DNA of 64,000 nt from QHXW01 sp963752965 (GCA_963752965.1 CAVWAJ010000019.1:140489-204488), one strand, 5' to 3'. Positions 43,456 through 53,955 are shown, counted from the first letter of the stretch. A program made the numbers and translations. Notes: generated by a model not told the origin, from the sequence alone.

Positions 43456-44199
43456 TCAGTACGTCGCCCGCCCGCCGCTCGCGTCGTAGCATTGGCCGGT
43501 CACAAACGAGCAGTCGGGGCTGGCGAGGAAGTGCACGACAGCGGCGATTTCGTCGGGCGTTCCGGTGCGGCGCATGGGGATGCGCTGCGTCATGTAGTCC
43601 ACCTGCTCCGGCGTTAACTGGTCGAGGATATGGGTGCGGATGACGGCGGGCGCTACGGCATTCACGCAAATGCCTTCGGTAGCGACTTCCTTGCCCACCG
43701 ATTTGGTGAAGCCAATGACCGCCGCTTTTGTGGCCGAATACGGCGACATGTTGGGATTGCCTTCTTTGCCGGCGATGGAGGCGATGTTGACCACGCGGCC
43801 GTAACGGCGCTCGCGCATGTGAGGAATCACGGCGCGGGTGCAATAAACCACGCCCAGCAAGTTGACGGCGATGACACCTTGCCAGTCTTCGTCGGTCTGT
43901 TCCCAAATAGGCGCGGCTTTGCCGGCGATGCCGGCGTTGTTTACCAGAATGTCGATGCGCTTGCGGCGCCCGGCGACGGCGTTGATGGCGGCGTTGACCG
44001 ACTCCGATCGAGAGATGTCGATCTCCAGCGGAAAGGCCTCGCCGCCGATCGAGCGGGCGACTTCGGTGGCGCCTTTGAGATTGAGGTCCGCCACTCCGAC
44101 CGCCGCGCCGGCGCTTGCGAGACGGCGCGCAATAGCTTCCCCGATCCCCGTCGCCGCGCCGGTGACGATGGCGGTCTGGCCGGTAAGCTCGAAGGCCAT
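43456..44199 (-). CDS. SDR family oxidoreductase (FabG-like)
   Basis: A 247-residue classical short-chain dehydrogenase. Cofactor motif TGAATGIGEAIA, D in ADLNLKG (suggesting NAD preference), NNAG in ILVNNAGIAG, and the catalytic S in VNIASIAG and YxxxK in SPYSATKAAV are all present, ending GQCYDASGGRATY. FabG-like but not in a fatty-acid cluster; it is the last gene of the ribosomal operon, 3 bases after rplI. The substrate is not known. Confidence 0.92.
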   Translation of the reverse strand: MAFELTGQTAIVTGAATGIGEAIARRLASAGAAVGVADLNLKGATEVARSIGGEAFPLEIDISRSESVNAAINAVAGRRKRIDILVNNAGIAGKAAPIWEQTDEDWQGVIAVNLLGVVYCTRAVIPHMRERRYGRVVNIASIAGKEGNPNMSPYSATKAAVIGFTKSVGKEVATEGICVNAVAPAVIRTHILDQLTPEQVDYMTQRIPMRRTGTPDEIAAVVHFLASPDCSFVTGQCYDASGGRATY

Positions 44200-44202
44200 C
44201 GG

Positions 44203-44649
44203 CTACTCTTCTTTGGTGACCTGGACGGTGATCTCCACCGGCACTTCGCGGTGCAACCGTACGGTCACCTTGTGTTCGCCGATCTGCTTGATGGGCTCGT
44301 TGAGCTGAATCTTGCGGCGATCGATCGTATAGTTTTGCTTCTCGAGCGCCTCGGCGATGTCCTTGGCTGTCACGGAACCGAAGAGCTGATCGTTCTCGCC
44401 GGCCTTTTGCGCGATGGTGACAGTGACGGCGCCCAGAATCTTGCCCAACTCCTGAGCCTCGTCCTTCTCCTTGGCCTCGCGGCGCAGATGCGCCTGGCGC
44501 TCCTGCTCGACGATCTTCCGGTTGGAGTCGTTTGCCGGCACCGCCAGCCGCTTTGGCAGCAGATAATTGCGCGCGTAACCGGCGGCGACTTTCACCACCT
44601 CTCCGCGCGCGCCCAGTTTTTCGATATCTTCCCGAAGAATGATTTCCAT
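44203..44649 (-). CDS. rplI: 50S ribosomal protein L9
   Basis: Ribosomal protein L9, 148 residues, binding 23S rRNA and protruding from the L1 side. The N-terminal domain MEIILREDIEKLGARGEVV with VAAGYARNYLLPKRLA is the family signature, followed by the long connecting helix (residues 45-75) and C-terminal domain (AEALEKQNYTIDRRKI). Its length is normal. It lies 15 bases after rpsR, in the order rpsF-rpsR-rplI seen in many bacteria. Confidence 0.97.
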   Translation of the reverse strand: MEIILREDIEKLGARGEVVKVAAGYARNYLLPKRLAVPANDSNRKIVEQERQAHLRREAKEKDEAQELGKILGAVTVTIAQKAGENDQLFGSVTAKDIAEALEKQNYTIDRRKIQLNEPIKQIGEHKVTVRLHREVPVEITVQVTKEE

Positions 44650-44664
44650 CTGATGTCTCCTGCT

Positions 44665-44964
44665 TTATATCGACGCCGCGAACGGCAGCAGCGCGATGTT
44701 GCGCGCCTTCTTGATGGCGTCGCTCAGCCGCCGCTGGTGCGGAGCGCAGACGCCCGAAATACGGCGCGGCACGATCTTGCCCCGCTCCGCGACAAAGGAC
44801 GAGAGCAGCCGCACATCCTTGTAGTTGATGTCGTCAATCTTCTCGACGCAGAAGCGGCACACCTTTTTGCGCCGGAAGTACTGTTTCTTTTGTGTGGCGA
44901 CAGCCTTATCGCCGCCGGTGGGCCTTTGGCCCGCGCTGCCTGGTCTTCCCTTGGATTCCGCCAT
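44665..44964 (-). CDS. rpsR: 30S ribosomal protein S18
   Basis: Ribosomal protein S18, 99 residues. The core FRRKKVCRFC with VEKIDDINYKD, then LLSSFVAERGKIVPRRISGV and the CAPHQRRLSDAIKKARNIAL signature is complete. CRFC plus a later Cys-His suggest the zinc-binding form. An N-terminal Gly/Lys-rich extension of about 25 residues is present. It lies 15 bases after rpsF, whose product it joins on the 30S platform. Confidence 0.97.
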   Translation of the reverse strand: MAESKGRPGSAGQRPTGGDKAVATQKKQYFRRKKVCRFCVEKIDDINYKDVRLLSSFVAERGKIVPRRISGVCAPHQRRLSDAIKKARNIALLPFAASI

Positions 44965-44979
44965 TTCGATTCTCCTCGC

Positions 44980-45417
44980 TTACTCCGCCGCCGGCGCGGG
45001 CTCGCCCGGTGCCCCTCGTTCGCCGAGCATCTGTTGGGACACCGACGGCTGCGCCGGAGCCGGGGCCGCGGTGGCTTTCCGATGCGCCCGCTTGTCGCGT
45101 TCCTTCTTGCGCTTGTCCAGGCGCTTGAGCGTCTGGTCGATGCGCACCGTCAGAAACTTGATCACCAGGTCCGACACGCGCAGACGGCGCTCGAACTCTT
45201 TCACGGTTTCAGGCGCGGCGTTGAACTGGAACAGCACATAAACGCCTTCGCGGTACTTATCCACTCTGTAAGCCAGCCTGCGCTTGCCCCACTTTTCGGC
45301 CTTGTCCACGGACCCGTTGGCGGCGGTGACGACCGATTTCATCTGCTCGATGAACTGGTCGATCTCCTCCTCCGGCGCGTCCGGTTTCACGATAAACAAC
45401 TCTTCGTAGATTCTCAT
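44980..45417 (-). CDS. rpsF: 30S ribosomal protein S6
   Basis: Ribosomal protein S6, 145 residues from ATG 45417 (MRIYEELFIVKPDAPEEE). The frame extends further upstream inside pth, which is rejected. The core includes VDKAEKWGKRRLAYRVDKYR and GVYVLFQFNA, and a C-terminal extension rich in Lys/Arg, Ala and Pro (about residues 105-145). The start overlaps the pth stop by 4 bases (ATGA), so translation is coupled. Confidence 0.96.
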   Translation of the reverse strand: MRIYEELFIVKPDAPEEEIDQFIEQMKSVVTAANGSVDKAEKWGKRRLAYRVDKYREGVYVLFQFNAAPETVKEFERRLRVSDLVIKFLTVRIDQTLKRLDKRKKERDKRAHRKATAAPAPAQPSVSQQMLGERGAPGEPAPAAE

Positions 45418-46004
45418 TCTTCCTCGGTTTTTAAGCCTTGGGCGCGACGATTGAATCTCGTCATGGACTTTTCGACGCCTTCGGCAATTAGGGAAGCCAC
45501 TGCGTCCGCCCCACGGCCGACGAGCTCCTCCGCCTGCTCCTGCCGCGAGCGCTTGATGGGCGCCAGCAGGTACTCCGCACCATCGCGGAGTTTGTGGCCC
45601 GGGTTGATCCCGAGCCGTACTCTCACAAAATCCGTGGTCCCAATCTGGCTGATGATCGACTCCGGACCATGGTGCCCGGCCGCCGAACCGCGCGGCTTGA
45701 TTTTCATTTCGCCCCACGGCAAATCCAGCTCGTCGTAAACCAGAATCAAATCCTCCGCTGCAAACGAGTGCTTCGCCATCAGCGGTTCGACCGACGTGCC
45801 GCTGAGATTCATGTACGTCTGCGGCTTGGCCAGCATCACCGGCCTGCCGGCAATTTCGCCCACGCCAGTCAGCGCTTTGGAATCTTTGCGGTTCACGCGG
45901 ATCGCATGCCTTTCGCCCAACAGGTCGATGACCCGGAAACCCAGGTTGTGAGGAGTATTTTCATACTCTTCCCCCGGATTCCCCAGGCCCACCACCAGGA
46001 ACAT
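45414..46004 (-). CDS. pth: Peptidyl-tRNA hydrolase
   Basis: A 196-residue peptidyl-tRNA hydrolase that recycles tRNA from aborted peptides. Signatures FLVVGLGNPGEEYENTPHN with catalytic H19, LAKPQTYMNLSGTSV, LILVYDELDLPWGEMKIK with the partner Asp, and GHHGPESIISQIGT are all present. Length normal. It follows rplY by 6 bases and overlaps rpsF by 4. Confidence 0.97.
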   Translation of the reverse strand: MFLVVGLGNPGEEYENTPHNLGFRVIDLLGERHAIRVNRKDSKALTGVGEIAGRPVMLAKPQTYMNLSGTSVEPLMAKHSFAAEDLILVYDELDLPWGEMKIKPRGSAAGHHGPESIISQIGTTDFVRVRLGINPGHKLRDGAEYLLAPIKRSRQEQAEELVGRGADAVASLIAEGVEKSMTRFNRRAQGLKTEEE

Positions 46005-46010
46005 TCCAGG

Positions 46011-46730
46011 CTACTTTTTCTTGGGCTTGGCTTCGCCCTTCGCCTCAGGTTTGGCTTCGGCCGCGCCTTCCTCTTCCTTCTTGCCCTTCTTGATGACTTC
46101 GGGCTCAGCCGCGGCGCCTTCGGCGGCGGGAACGGCAGCCGCTTCAGCAGGCTCCGGCTCAGCCACGGCCTTGAGGGCGACGCAGTGCGCGATCACGGCA
46201 TCGGGTGGGCTGACCAGTTTGACCGAGCCCGCGAGCTCAATGTCGGCAGCGCGTTTGCTCTGCCCGATCAGGAGTTCGGTGACGTCGACCGCGAAGTGTT
46301 CCGGAATATCGTCCGGCAGGCATTCGATTTCGATTTCGCGCGTGACGATTTCGAGGAGGCCGCCCTGCTGCTTAACACCTTTGGGCTCGCCTAACGAGGC
46401 GACGGGCACGGCCACGCGAATACGCTTGGTAAGATCGATGCGCTTCAAGTCAACGTGCAGCAGATGGCCCTTGATGGGATCATACTGCTCGTCCACGAGC
46501 ATCACCGGCGTGTTCTCGCCGCCTTGCACGTTCAAGTTGAAAATGGTGTTGTGGCCGGTTTTGCTGCGCAAGATGCCGGTAATCTGGCGGGGACTGACCG
46601 AGACTGCTACCGGGTCTTTATAAGCGCCATAAACCACGCCGGGAATCAAACCCGAGCTCCTGGTGCGGCGTGCTTCGTTCTTCCCGCGGGTGGCACGCGC
46701 CTCCGCGGCAACTGTAACGTCCGTTCTCAT
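46011..46730 (-). CDS. rplY: 50S ribosomal protein L25/CTC
   Basis: A 239-residue long-form L25 (TL5/CTC type) that binds 5S rRNA. The N-terminal L25 domain has ARATRGKNEARRTRSSGLIP and VYGAYKDPVAVSVS, followed by the extra C-terminal beta domain (residues about 95-190) of the CTC form, and a Glu/Lys-rich tail ending in poly-lysine. The order prs-rplY-pth is common in bacteria. It starts 73 bases after the prs stop; no RNA gene is seen between them. Confidence 0.95.
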   Translation of the reverse strand: MRTDVTVAAEARATRGKNEARRTRSSGLIPGVVYGAYKDPVAVSVSPRQITGILRSKTGHNTIFNLNVQGGENTPVMLVDEQYDPIKGHLLHVDLKRIDLTKRIRVAVPVASLGEPKGVKQQGGLLEIVTREIEIECLPDDIPEHFAVDVTELLIGQSKRAADIELAGSVKLVSPPDAVIAHCVALKAVAEPEPAEAAAVPAAEGAAAEPEVIKKGKKEEEGAAEAKPEAKGEAKPKKK

Positions 46731-46803
46731 TTCATCTCCTCAATCGGGACGCAAGTCCGAGCGCCACGAGTGTGGCTCCGTGGGTTGCGTGGCCCGCAAT
46801 CTC

Positions 46804-47744
<941 letters not shown>

Positions 47745-47748
<4 letters not shown>

Positions 47749-48707
47749 CGCTCGTATCGGCTTTGGGGCGGCCATAGATTCTGTTTTGTGTGTGCTCCGA
47801 GACGTCTCCACCACTCGGAGCGATATCTTGGGCGGCTCACCAACGTGATGGGAAAAACTCGTTCCTTTCCGAGCGATTGAATGGCGCGAGGAAGTTTCTC
47901 GCGCTCCGGGAACAGCCCAAAAACCGCCGAACCACTCCCACTCATCAGAGCGGGCCGCGCCCCCAGCTTGAGTAGCCCCTGCTTGATTGATTTTAACGCA
48001 GGATGCCGGCGGAACACGACCGTTTCGAAATCATTTTGTCCCCATGACGATTCGGCTTCGATCGCACATGGCGGAATTCCGCGCCAAGCTGTCGACTGGA
48101 AACTAACTATTTTATTTTGTTGTGATTCTGCTGTCAATTGGGCGCTCAGCGCACGGTAGGCCTCGGCGGTCGAAACATGGATGTTGGGTGCGACCACTAG
48201 GCCCGCGCCCGGCGCGTGGTCGGGCAGCGGATAGAGTTCCGTACCCCGGCCCACGGCTACCGCCGTTCCGCCCAGCAGGAAGAAGGGAACATCGCTGCCT
48301 AATTGCGCGCCAAGATCGAAAAGGGCGGGCCAGTCCAGCTTTCGACCGGTGAGCACGGGCAGCGCCAGCAGCACCGCGGCGGCATCGGAGGACCCGCCAC
48401 CCAGACCCGCGCCCATGGGAATGCGCTTGTCGAGGTCGAACTCGACCCGGCCGGTAACCCGCATGGCATCCATACAGGCGCGCGCGGCCCGGGCGACGAG
48501 ATTGTCGGGGATCTCGACGTTGCCGCCAACCTCGACGCTGGTTTTGCGCGATGGCGTAAACCTCACTTGGATGCGATCGGCCAGCGAGATGGTTTGGAAG
48601 ATGGTGCGCAGCTCGTGATAGTTGTCGGCCCGGCGGTAGAGCACGCGCAGATCGAGATTGATCTTCGCGAATGCGTGGAGCCGCGCGGTGCGCGCACCGG
48701 CCGTCAT
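47745..48707 (-). CDS. ispE: 4-diphosphocytidyl-2-C-methyl-D-erythritol kinase
   Basis: A 320-residue GHMP kinase, fourth step of the MEP isoprenoid pathway. The N-terminal AFAKINLDLRVLYRRADNYH, the ATP loop IPMGAGLGGGSSDAAAVL and the C-terminal MSGSGSAVFGLF match IspE. A rather long C-terminus (about 20 residues beyond the family end) runs to a TGA overlapping the prs start. It overlaps apt by 4 bases. ispG, a later step of the same pathway, is at 61.8 kb. Confidence 0.95.
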
Positions 48708-49234
48708 TTGTCGTATTGCAAAAGCGAGAACACGTCGTAGCCCGCCAGTTTGTCGCGGCCGTTGAGGAAGGTCAGTTCGACGACGAAGCCCATGCCGGCG
48801 ACCTTGCCGCCGACCTTTTCGACCAGTTTCGTCACCGCCGCGGCCGTGCCACCGGTGGCGAGAAGATCGTCCACGATCAGAACGCGGTGGCCAGGCTCGA
48901 TCGCGTCGGTGTGAATCTCTAGGCTGTCGGCGCCGTATTCCAACTGGTAACTGACGCTGACGCGCTCCGAGGGCAGCTTTTTCGGCTTGCGCACGGGCAC
49001 GAAGCCGGCGCCCAAAGCATAGGCCAGTGTAGGCGCGAAGATGAAACCGCGGGCTTCGATGCCGATCACTAAATCAACGCCCGCACCCTGATAATGCGCC
49101 TTCAGGGCGTCAATCACATCGTGGAAACCGTGCCGGTCTTTGAGCAGCGTGGTGATGTCATAAAACAGGATCCCCGGCTTCGGGTAGTCGGGAACTTCGC
49201 GGATCAGCTTCTTGAGATCGTCGTGGTTATTCAT
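48704..49234 (-). CDS. apt: Adenine phosphoribosyltransferase
   Basis: A 176-residue purine salvage enzyme (adenine + PRPP to AMP). Signatures: VPDYPKPGILFYDITTLLKD, DLVIGIEARGFIFAPTLAYA, and the PRPP-binding VLIVDDLLATGGTAAA. Length normal. Start overlaps the acylphosphatase stop by one base and its end overlaps ispE by 4, giving tight coupling. Confidence 0.97.
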   Translation of the reverse strand: MNNHDDLKKLIREVPDYPKPGILFYDITTLLKDRHGFHDVIDALKAHYQGAGVDLVIGIEARGFIFAPTLAYALGAGFVPVRKPKKLPSERVSVSYQLEYGADSLEIHTDAIEPGHRVLIVDDLLATGGTAAAVTKLVEKVGGKVAGMGFVVELTFLNGRDKLAGYDVFSLLQYDK

Positions 49235-49518
49235 TAAGCCTCAATGTGAAAAGAACCGTATTGTTGCACGCCGGCTTCGTGCTCTTCAACGCCGCGCACG
49301 TCGGCAAAGCGCGGGCCTTTCCATAGCCGCCCGGCCAGCTCGGAAAGCTGTTCGCTAGTGCCCACCGCGTAAACCTCCACGCGGCCATCGTCGAGATTGC
49401 GCGTATAGCCGCTGACGTGGAGATCGGCGGCCGTCGTCTGCGCGAAATAGCGGTAGCCCACACCTTGGACGCGTCCGCGAATAAAGTAACGCTTGGCAAT
49501 GACGTTGGGTCTTGACAT
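49234..49518 (-). CDS. Acylphosphatase
   Basis: A 94-residue acylphosphatase that hydrolyses acyl-phosphates. The catalytic Arg is in RGRVQGVGYRYF and the catalytic Asn in GYTRNLDDGRVEVY. Start at ATG 49518 (MSRPNVIAKRYFIRG); the longer frame to 49740 runs into the divergent TPR gene and is rejected. It begins the long minus-strand operon acyP-apt-ispE-prs-rplY-pth-rpsF-rpsR-rplI-SDR. Confidence 0.94.
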   Translation of the reverse strand: MSRPNVIAKRYFIRGRVQGVGYRYFAQTTAADLHVSGYTRNLDDGRVEVYAVGTSEQLSELAGRLWKGPRFADVRGVEEHEAGVQQYGSFHIEA

Positions 49519-49572
49519 GGCGCCGGTATCCAGAGTAGCGCACGCGGGAAGCATAATAATGGAGAATAAATC

Positions 49573-52272
49573 GTGCCCCGCTTGAGTTCGTCCGGCAAGC
49601 TGATTCTCGCGCTCACAGCCATTGGTGTGCTCCTCGGCCAGACTGGCGCCCCGGCCGGGCTGGATGAGGCGGCCGCGGACTTCGAGCAGGGGCGAACGGC
49701 CGAAGCCGGGCAGAAGCTGGATGCCATCCTCAAGGATCATCCAGCGGATTTGCGCGCGCTTGTTCTAAAGGCCGCGGTTCTGGATGCTCTCGATCACCAT
49801 GCCGAAGCGGAAAGTTATTACCAGCGCGCGCTCAAACTGGCGCCCGGTTCCGCGCAGGTGCTGAACAACGCGGCCAACCACTACCTGGCGAGCGGAGATC
49901 GCCGGCGGGCGCGCGAGTTGTATCTCAAGGCGATTGCCGCCGACCCGCATCACGTCAACGCGAATTTGCAACTGGCCGAGATGAGCGTCGAAGATAAGCG
50001 CGGCGCGGAGGCGCTGGCCTACCTGAATCGGCTGGGGGACGCCATGAATTCCGACGCCGCGGCGCTGCTGGTGCGCGCCAGGGCTCTGGCGTTGACCGGG
50101 CGCTGTGCCGACGCCGGCAGGCTCCTAGAGAGTCTCGAAGGCCAGGCCGGCGCGGGCCCGAGCCTATTCTTCACGACGGGTTTGGCTTTTGCCGAGTGCA
50201 AGAAGTATGACCAGGCAGAGCGATCTTTTTCGCGCGCGTTGGATGCCGATCCGAAGAATTTCGAGTTCCTCTACAACCTTGGACTCGCCGCGCTCGAAGC
50301 GGGCCACGCCCCCCGCGCGACAACCGTTCTCGAGACTGCCCTCAAAGAGCGTCCGGACGACGTGGACTGTCTCTATGCGCTTTCGGGTGCTTATATGAAA
50401 CAGGACCAGCCCGTCGATGCCGCCGCGCTTCTGACCAAAGCGCAAAAGCTGGCGCCCGGGCGCGCGGACGTGCTGCTCCTGCTGGCTCAGGTGTCTTACC
50501 ATCTCGAGTTCTACGAAGATGCGGCAGCTTCGTATACCCGATATCTCAAACTGAAGCCGGATGACGACGCCGCCAGGCGCGAGCGTGGCATGTCGCTGGC
50601 CTGCGCCGACCAACCCGCGAGCGCTCTAGCCGATCTCGATTGGTATGTGCGCAAGCATCCGCGCGATGCGACGGGGTTCTACGAACTCGCGATTGCGGAG
50701 CACTTTGCGGATAGGGGCAAAGCTTTTCAGGCCCTGGACCGGGCATTGGCGCTAGATCCCGGCATGATCCAGGCGCATTACACGCGAGCCCTGCTCAACA
50801 TCGAAGAGCAGAAATCGGCAGAGGCCATTGACGACTTGCGCTTCGTTTTGGCGCGGGAGCCTGCTGACTACAAAGTGCTCGTTCACCTGGGGCAGGCGTA
50901 TCTCGATGCAGATCGCGCGGGCGAAGCTGCGGAGGTTCTGAAACGGGCCGTTGACCTTGCGCCCAGCCAGCCGGCGGCTCTCCTTCATTACCACAAGGCC
51001 CTGGCGCGGCTCGGCCGCAAAGAGGAAGCGGTGGCCGTGCTGTCACGCCTGAAGCAGGCCGATTCCGCGGCGCAATTCCGCAAGCCGCAGGCCGGCTTGA
51101 TCGACTATCTCAGCCTTTCTCCCGCCGAGCAGCGCGCCCGCTATCTGACGAACCTGCGCAAGAATGTGGAGGATTACCCGGCGGACCCGCGCTGGAAGAT
51201 CCGGCTGGGAAAGGAGCTGCTGGCGGACGGAAAATCCGCCGAGGCACAGGAGATTTTCCGCTCCGTAAAGACGTCCGTGCCGGACCCCGAGATTCTCGCG
51301 AACTGCGGAAGAATCTTGCTCGAAGCGGATCAATACGAGCTGGCGCGCCAATTCCTGGAACGGGCGCTAGCCGCGGCGCCGGCCTTCAGCGCTGCACGGT
51401 TGGACCTGGCCATTGTCCTGTTCCGTCTCGAAAGCGCGAGCGCGGCATTGGAAGAACTGGACAAAACTCCGGCTGCCGATCGAAAGGGAGACTACTACCT
51501 GCTCCGCGCCCAAATCCTCGACTCGCAGGGAAAGATGCAGGAAGCCGCGGAAGCGCTCAACCAGGGAATCGCGGCCGCGCCCACCCGGCCAAGCCTTTAC
51601 CTCCAGGCCGCCGGGTTCCTGCTCAAACACAAGCTGCATGAGAAAGCGCTGGCCTTGCTCGATCAAGCCTCGCGTGTACTGCCGGATGACCGTGATTTGC
51701 TTCTCGCCCAGGCAGTTACTCTAGCGGTGATCCCTCGCGACGACGACGCCCAGAAGCTTCTCACCAAGATTCAGGCCCGCTGGCCGGAGTGGGACCGCCC
51801 CTATCTGGTGAATGGGATGATTCTGGAGATCCAACTCAAATCAGCCGAGGCGCTACCGCTATTGGAAACCGCGATCGCCCTCGGGGCCAACAGCCCGGGA
51901 GCGTACTACTACCAGGCTTTGGCCATTACACATGCCCGGCCGGACGATCTGGAAAGTGCGCACAACGCTATCGCGCGGGCTGTCGCGCTGACTTCGAATG
52001 ATCCCTACATTTTCCTTCTCGCGGGGAAAATCTCGCTGGCGCGGAAGGAGTATGCCGCCGCCGTCGCGCAACTCGTCCAAGCTACGCACCTTCTGCCCAC
52101 GCTCATTCCCGCGCACTACGCGCTGCATGATGCGTACCAGGCCATCGGTGATAAGCAGAAATCCGCGGCCGAGCTGGAAGCCATCCAACGTATCGCGGAT
52201 CAAAATGCGGCTTCGGACGTGAGCCCGTTTCCCGTGGAGGATTTCGTTTTTACCGTGCGACCCCCGAGCTAA
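49573..52272 (+). CDS. Large TPR-repeat protein, exported
   Basis: An 899-residue protein with a signal peptide (KLILALTAIGVLLGQTG) and TPR units along nearly its full length, perhaps 20 in all, such as AESYYQRALKLAPGSAQVLN, AERSFSRALDADPKNFEFLY and AEVLKRAVDLAPSQPAALLH. GGAG precedes the GTG start. The gene lies 3 bases before an ASPIC/UnbV protein; this TPR plus CRTAC1-like pair is frequent in Acidobacteriota. It is likely a protein-binding scaffold outside the cytoplasm; the partner is unknown. Confidence 0.88.
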   Translation: MPRLSSSGKLILALTAIGVLLGQTGAPAGLDEAAADFEQGRTAEAGQKLDAILKDHPADLRALVLKAAVLDALDHHAEAESYYQRALKLAPGSAQVLNNAANHYLASGDRRRARELYLKAIAADPHHVNANLQLAEMSVEDKRGAEALAYLNRLGDAMNSDAAALLVRARALALTGRCADAGRLLESLEGQAGAGPSLFFTTGLAFAECKKYDQAERSFSRALDADPKNFEFLYNLGLAALEAGHAPRATTVLETALKERPDDVDCLYALSGAYMKQDQPVDAAALLTKAQKLAPGRADVLLLLAQVSYHLEFYEDAAASYTRYLKLKPDDDAARRERGMSLACADQPASALADLDWYVRKHPRDATGFYELAIAEHFADRGKAFQALDRALALDPGMIQAHYTRALLNIEEQKSAEAIDDLRFVLAREPADYKVLVHLGQAYLDADRAGEAAEVLKRAVDLAPSQPAALLHYHKALARLGRKEEAVAVLSRLKQADSAAQFRKPQAGLIDYLSLSPAEQRARYLTNLRKNVEDYPADPRWKIRLGKELLADGKSAEAQEIFRSVKTSVPDPEILANCGRILLEADQYELARQFLERALAAAPAFSAARLDLAIVLFRLESASAALEELDKTPAADRKGDYYLLRAQILDSQGKMQEAAEALNQGIAAAPTRPSLYLQAAGFLLKHKLHEKALALLDQASRVLPDDRDLLLAQAVTLAVIPRDDDAQKLLTKIQARWPEWDRPYLVNGMILEIQLKSAEALPLLETAIALGANSPGAYYYQALAITHARPDDLESAHNAIARAVALTSNDPYIFLLAGKISLARKEYAAAVAQLVQATHLLPTLIPAHYALHDAYQAIGDKQKSAAELEAIQRIADQNAASDVSPFPVEDFVFTVRPPS

Positions 52273-52275
52273 ACG

Positions 52276-53952
52276 ATGCGGTTGCTTGTTGCCATCTTCG
52301 CAATTCTGTTTACTCTCTGGTTGTGGCGCTCGCCAGCTACCGGCGCCTCGTCCGGCCCCATCGTGTTCGAGAACATCATCGACAGCTCGGGTGTGCGCTT
52401 CGTCATGGATAGCGCCACGAGCGCCCGCAAGCACCAGATCGAAACCATGCTCGCCGGCGTGGCTATCTTCGACTACAACAACGACGGGCTGATGGATCTC
52501 TACTTCGTCAACGGCGCGCGCCTTCCGGACATGGACAAGTCCGATCCCCGCTACTGGAACCGGCTCTATCGCAACAATGGCGACGGCACCTTTACGGACG
52601 TGACCGAGAAGGCGGGTGTGCGCGGCGCGGGCTTTGGGATGGGCGTAGCCGCGGCGGATTACGATAACGATGGCTGGGTGGATCTGTACGTTACTGGCGT
52701 GAATCGCAATCAGCTCTTCCACAACAACGGCGACGGAACTTTCACGGACGTCACCGAAAAGGCCGGCCTCACGGGCGTGCACCCGAAACTGGGCAAGACC
52801 TGGTCCATCAGCGCGGGCTGGTTCGATTATGACAACGACGGCCGCCTGGATCTGTTTGTGACTAACTACGTGAACTGGTCGCTCGAAACCGAGCCCGTTT
52901 GCAAGACCGGCGACATCGTAGCCTACTGCTCGCCGAACAGCTACACCGGTCAGCCGAACATGCTCTTTCACAATAACGGTGACGGCACCTTCACCGACGT
53001 TTCGGACGTATCCGGCGTCGGCAAACACGCCGGCAAGGGCATGGGTGTGGTCTTTGCGGATTACGATGGCGATGGCTTCACCGACGTCTTCGTCTCCAAC
53101 GACACCTATCGCAATTTCCTGTTTCACAATAACGGCAACGGCACGTTTCGCGAGGTCGGCACGGTCAGTGGCGTAGCCTATAACGAGAACGGGAGATCCA
53201 TCGCCGGGATGGGCGCGGACTTCCGTGACGTGGACAACGACGGGCGGCCGGACATCTTCGTCGTCGGCATGATCGGCGACACTTTCCCGCTTTTCCGCAA
53301 TCGTGGAAACGACTTCACCGACGTCACCAGCGCCTGGGGCATCGCCGGCCCGACCGCGAGAATGACCGCCTGGGGAGCCGGTGTTGCCGACTTCGACAAC
53401 GACGGGTGGAAAGACTTGTTCGCCGCGTGCTCCTCCATCCTGGACAACTCGGAGGTGATTGAGCACCTGCCATCGAAGCTTCCGAACAAAGTGCTGCGGA
53501 ACGTGGGCGGAACGCATTTCGTGGATGTGAGTGAGTCGGCGGGTGCGAGTTTCGGTGTGCCGCAAGCGCATCGTGGCATGGCTTACGGCGATCTGAACAA
53601 CGATGGCCGCATGGATGTTGTGGTGACCGTCAAAGATGGCCGGCCGGAAATCCTGCTGAACCGTTCGGCGGAAAAGAATCACTGGCTGCTCGTCAAGCTG
53701 GTGGGCACTCGAAGTAATCGGGATGGGCTCGGCGCGCGCCTCAAAGCGACGTTGGCCGGCGGCTCGGCTCTGTACAATCACGCGACCACCAGCACCGGTC
53801 TCAGCGCATCGAGCGACCCGCGCGTGCACTTTGGGCTCGGCGCAGCGCAACGCGTTGAGAAACTGGAAATCACATGGCCCAGCGGGATTCGGCAGATTCT
53901 CGACAACGTGCCGGCGAATCAGATCCTCACGGTTCACGAGCCTGCAAAATAG
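52276..53952 (+). CDS. FG-GAP/ASPIC-UnbV (CRTAC1-like) exported protein
   Basis: A 558-residue protein with a signal peptide (MRLLVAIFAILFTLWLW). About seven FG-GAP/VCBS blades follow, each with the calcium-binding-like core D-x-N-x-D-G: DYNNDGLMDLYFV, DYDNDGWVDLYVT, DYDNDGRLDLFVT, DYDGDGFTDVFVS, DVDNDGRPDIFVV, DFDNDGWKDLFAA and DLNNDGRMDVVVT. The C-terminal ASPIC/UnbV domain is about residues 455-540 (NHWLLVKLVGTRSNRDGLG). It is exported and probably forms a seven-bladed propeller that binds proteins or glycans. Its 3' end recurs 4 kb downstream as a 38-base relic. Confidence 0.9.
   Translation: MRLLVAIFAILFTLWLWRSPATGASSGPIVFENIIDSSGVRFVMDSATSARKHQIETMLAGVAIFDYNNDGLMDLYFVNGARLPDMDKSDPRYWNRLYRNNGDGTFTDVTEKAGVRGAGFGMGVAAADYDNDGWVDLYVTGVNRNQLFHNNGDGTFTDVTEKAGLTGVHPKLGKTWSISAGWFDYDNDGRLDLFVTNYVNWSLETEPVCKTGDIVAYCSPNSYTGQPNMLFHNNGDGTFTDVSDVSGVGKHAGKGMGVVFADYDGDGFTDVFVSNDTYRNFLFHNNGNGTFREVGTVSGVAYNENGRSIAGMGADFRDVDNDGRPDIFVVGMIGDTFPLFRNRGNDFTDVTSAWGIAGPTARMTAWGAGVADFDNDGWKDLFAACSSILDNSEVIEHLPSKLPNKVLRNVGGTHFVDVSESAGASFGVPQAHRGMAYGDLNNDGRMDVVVTVKDGRPEILLNRSAEKNHWLLVKLVGTRSNRDGLGARLKATLAGGSALYNHATTSTGLSASSDPRVHFGLGAAQRVEKLEITWPSGIRQILDNVPANQILTVHEPAK
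53913..53950 (+). repeat. 38-base repeat, copy 1 (3' end of ASPIC/UnbV gene)
   Basis: This segment, coding the last residues ANQILTVHEPAK, is identical to 57978-58015. It is followed in both places by a GGGGCCGGA hairpin, then by a TonB-receptor gene in the minus orientation. Confidence 0.85.
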
Positions 53953-53955
53953 AAA

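Noticed and set aside
43630..45738. 702-codon plus-strand frame opposite SDR, rplI, rpsR and rpsF
   Set aside because: It crosses four certain genes on the other strand; no domain pattern and no ribosome binding site.
52430..53640. Regular nucleotide repeats that could suggest a tandem array
   Set aside because: They code for FG-GAP blades (DxNxDG) in frame, so are protein repeats, not CRISPR or satellite DNA.
51859..53937. 692-codon open frame on the minus strand opposite the TPR and ASPIC/UnbV genes
   Set aside because: Antisense shadow: it lies across two genes with clear repeat domains and has no recognisable family motif.
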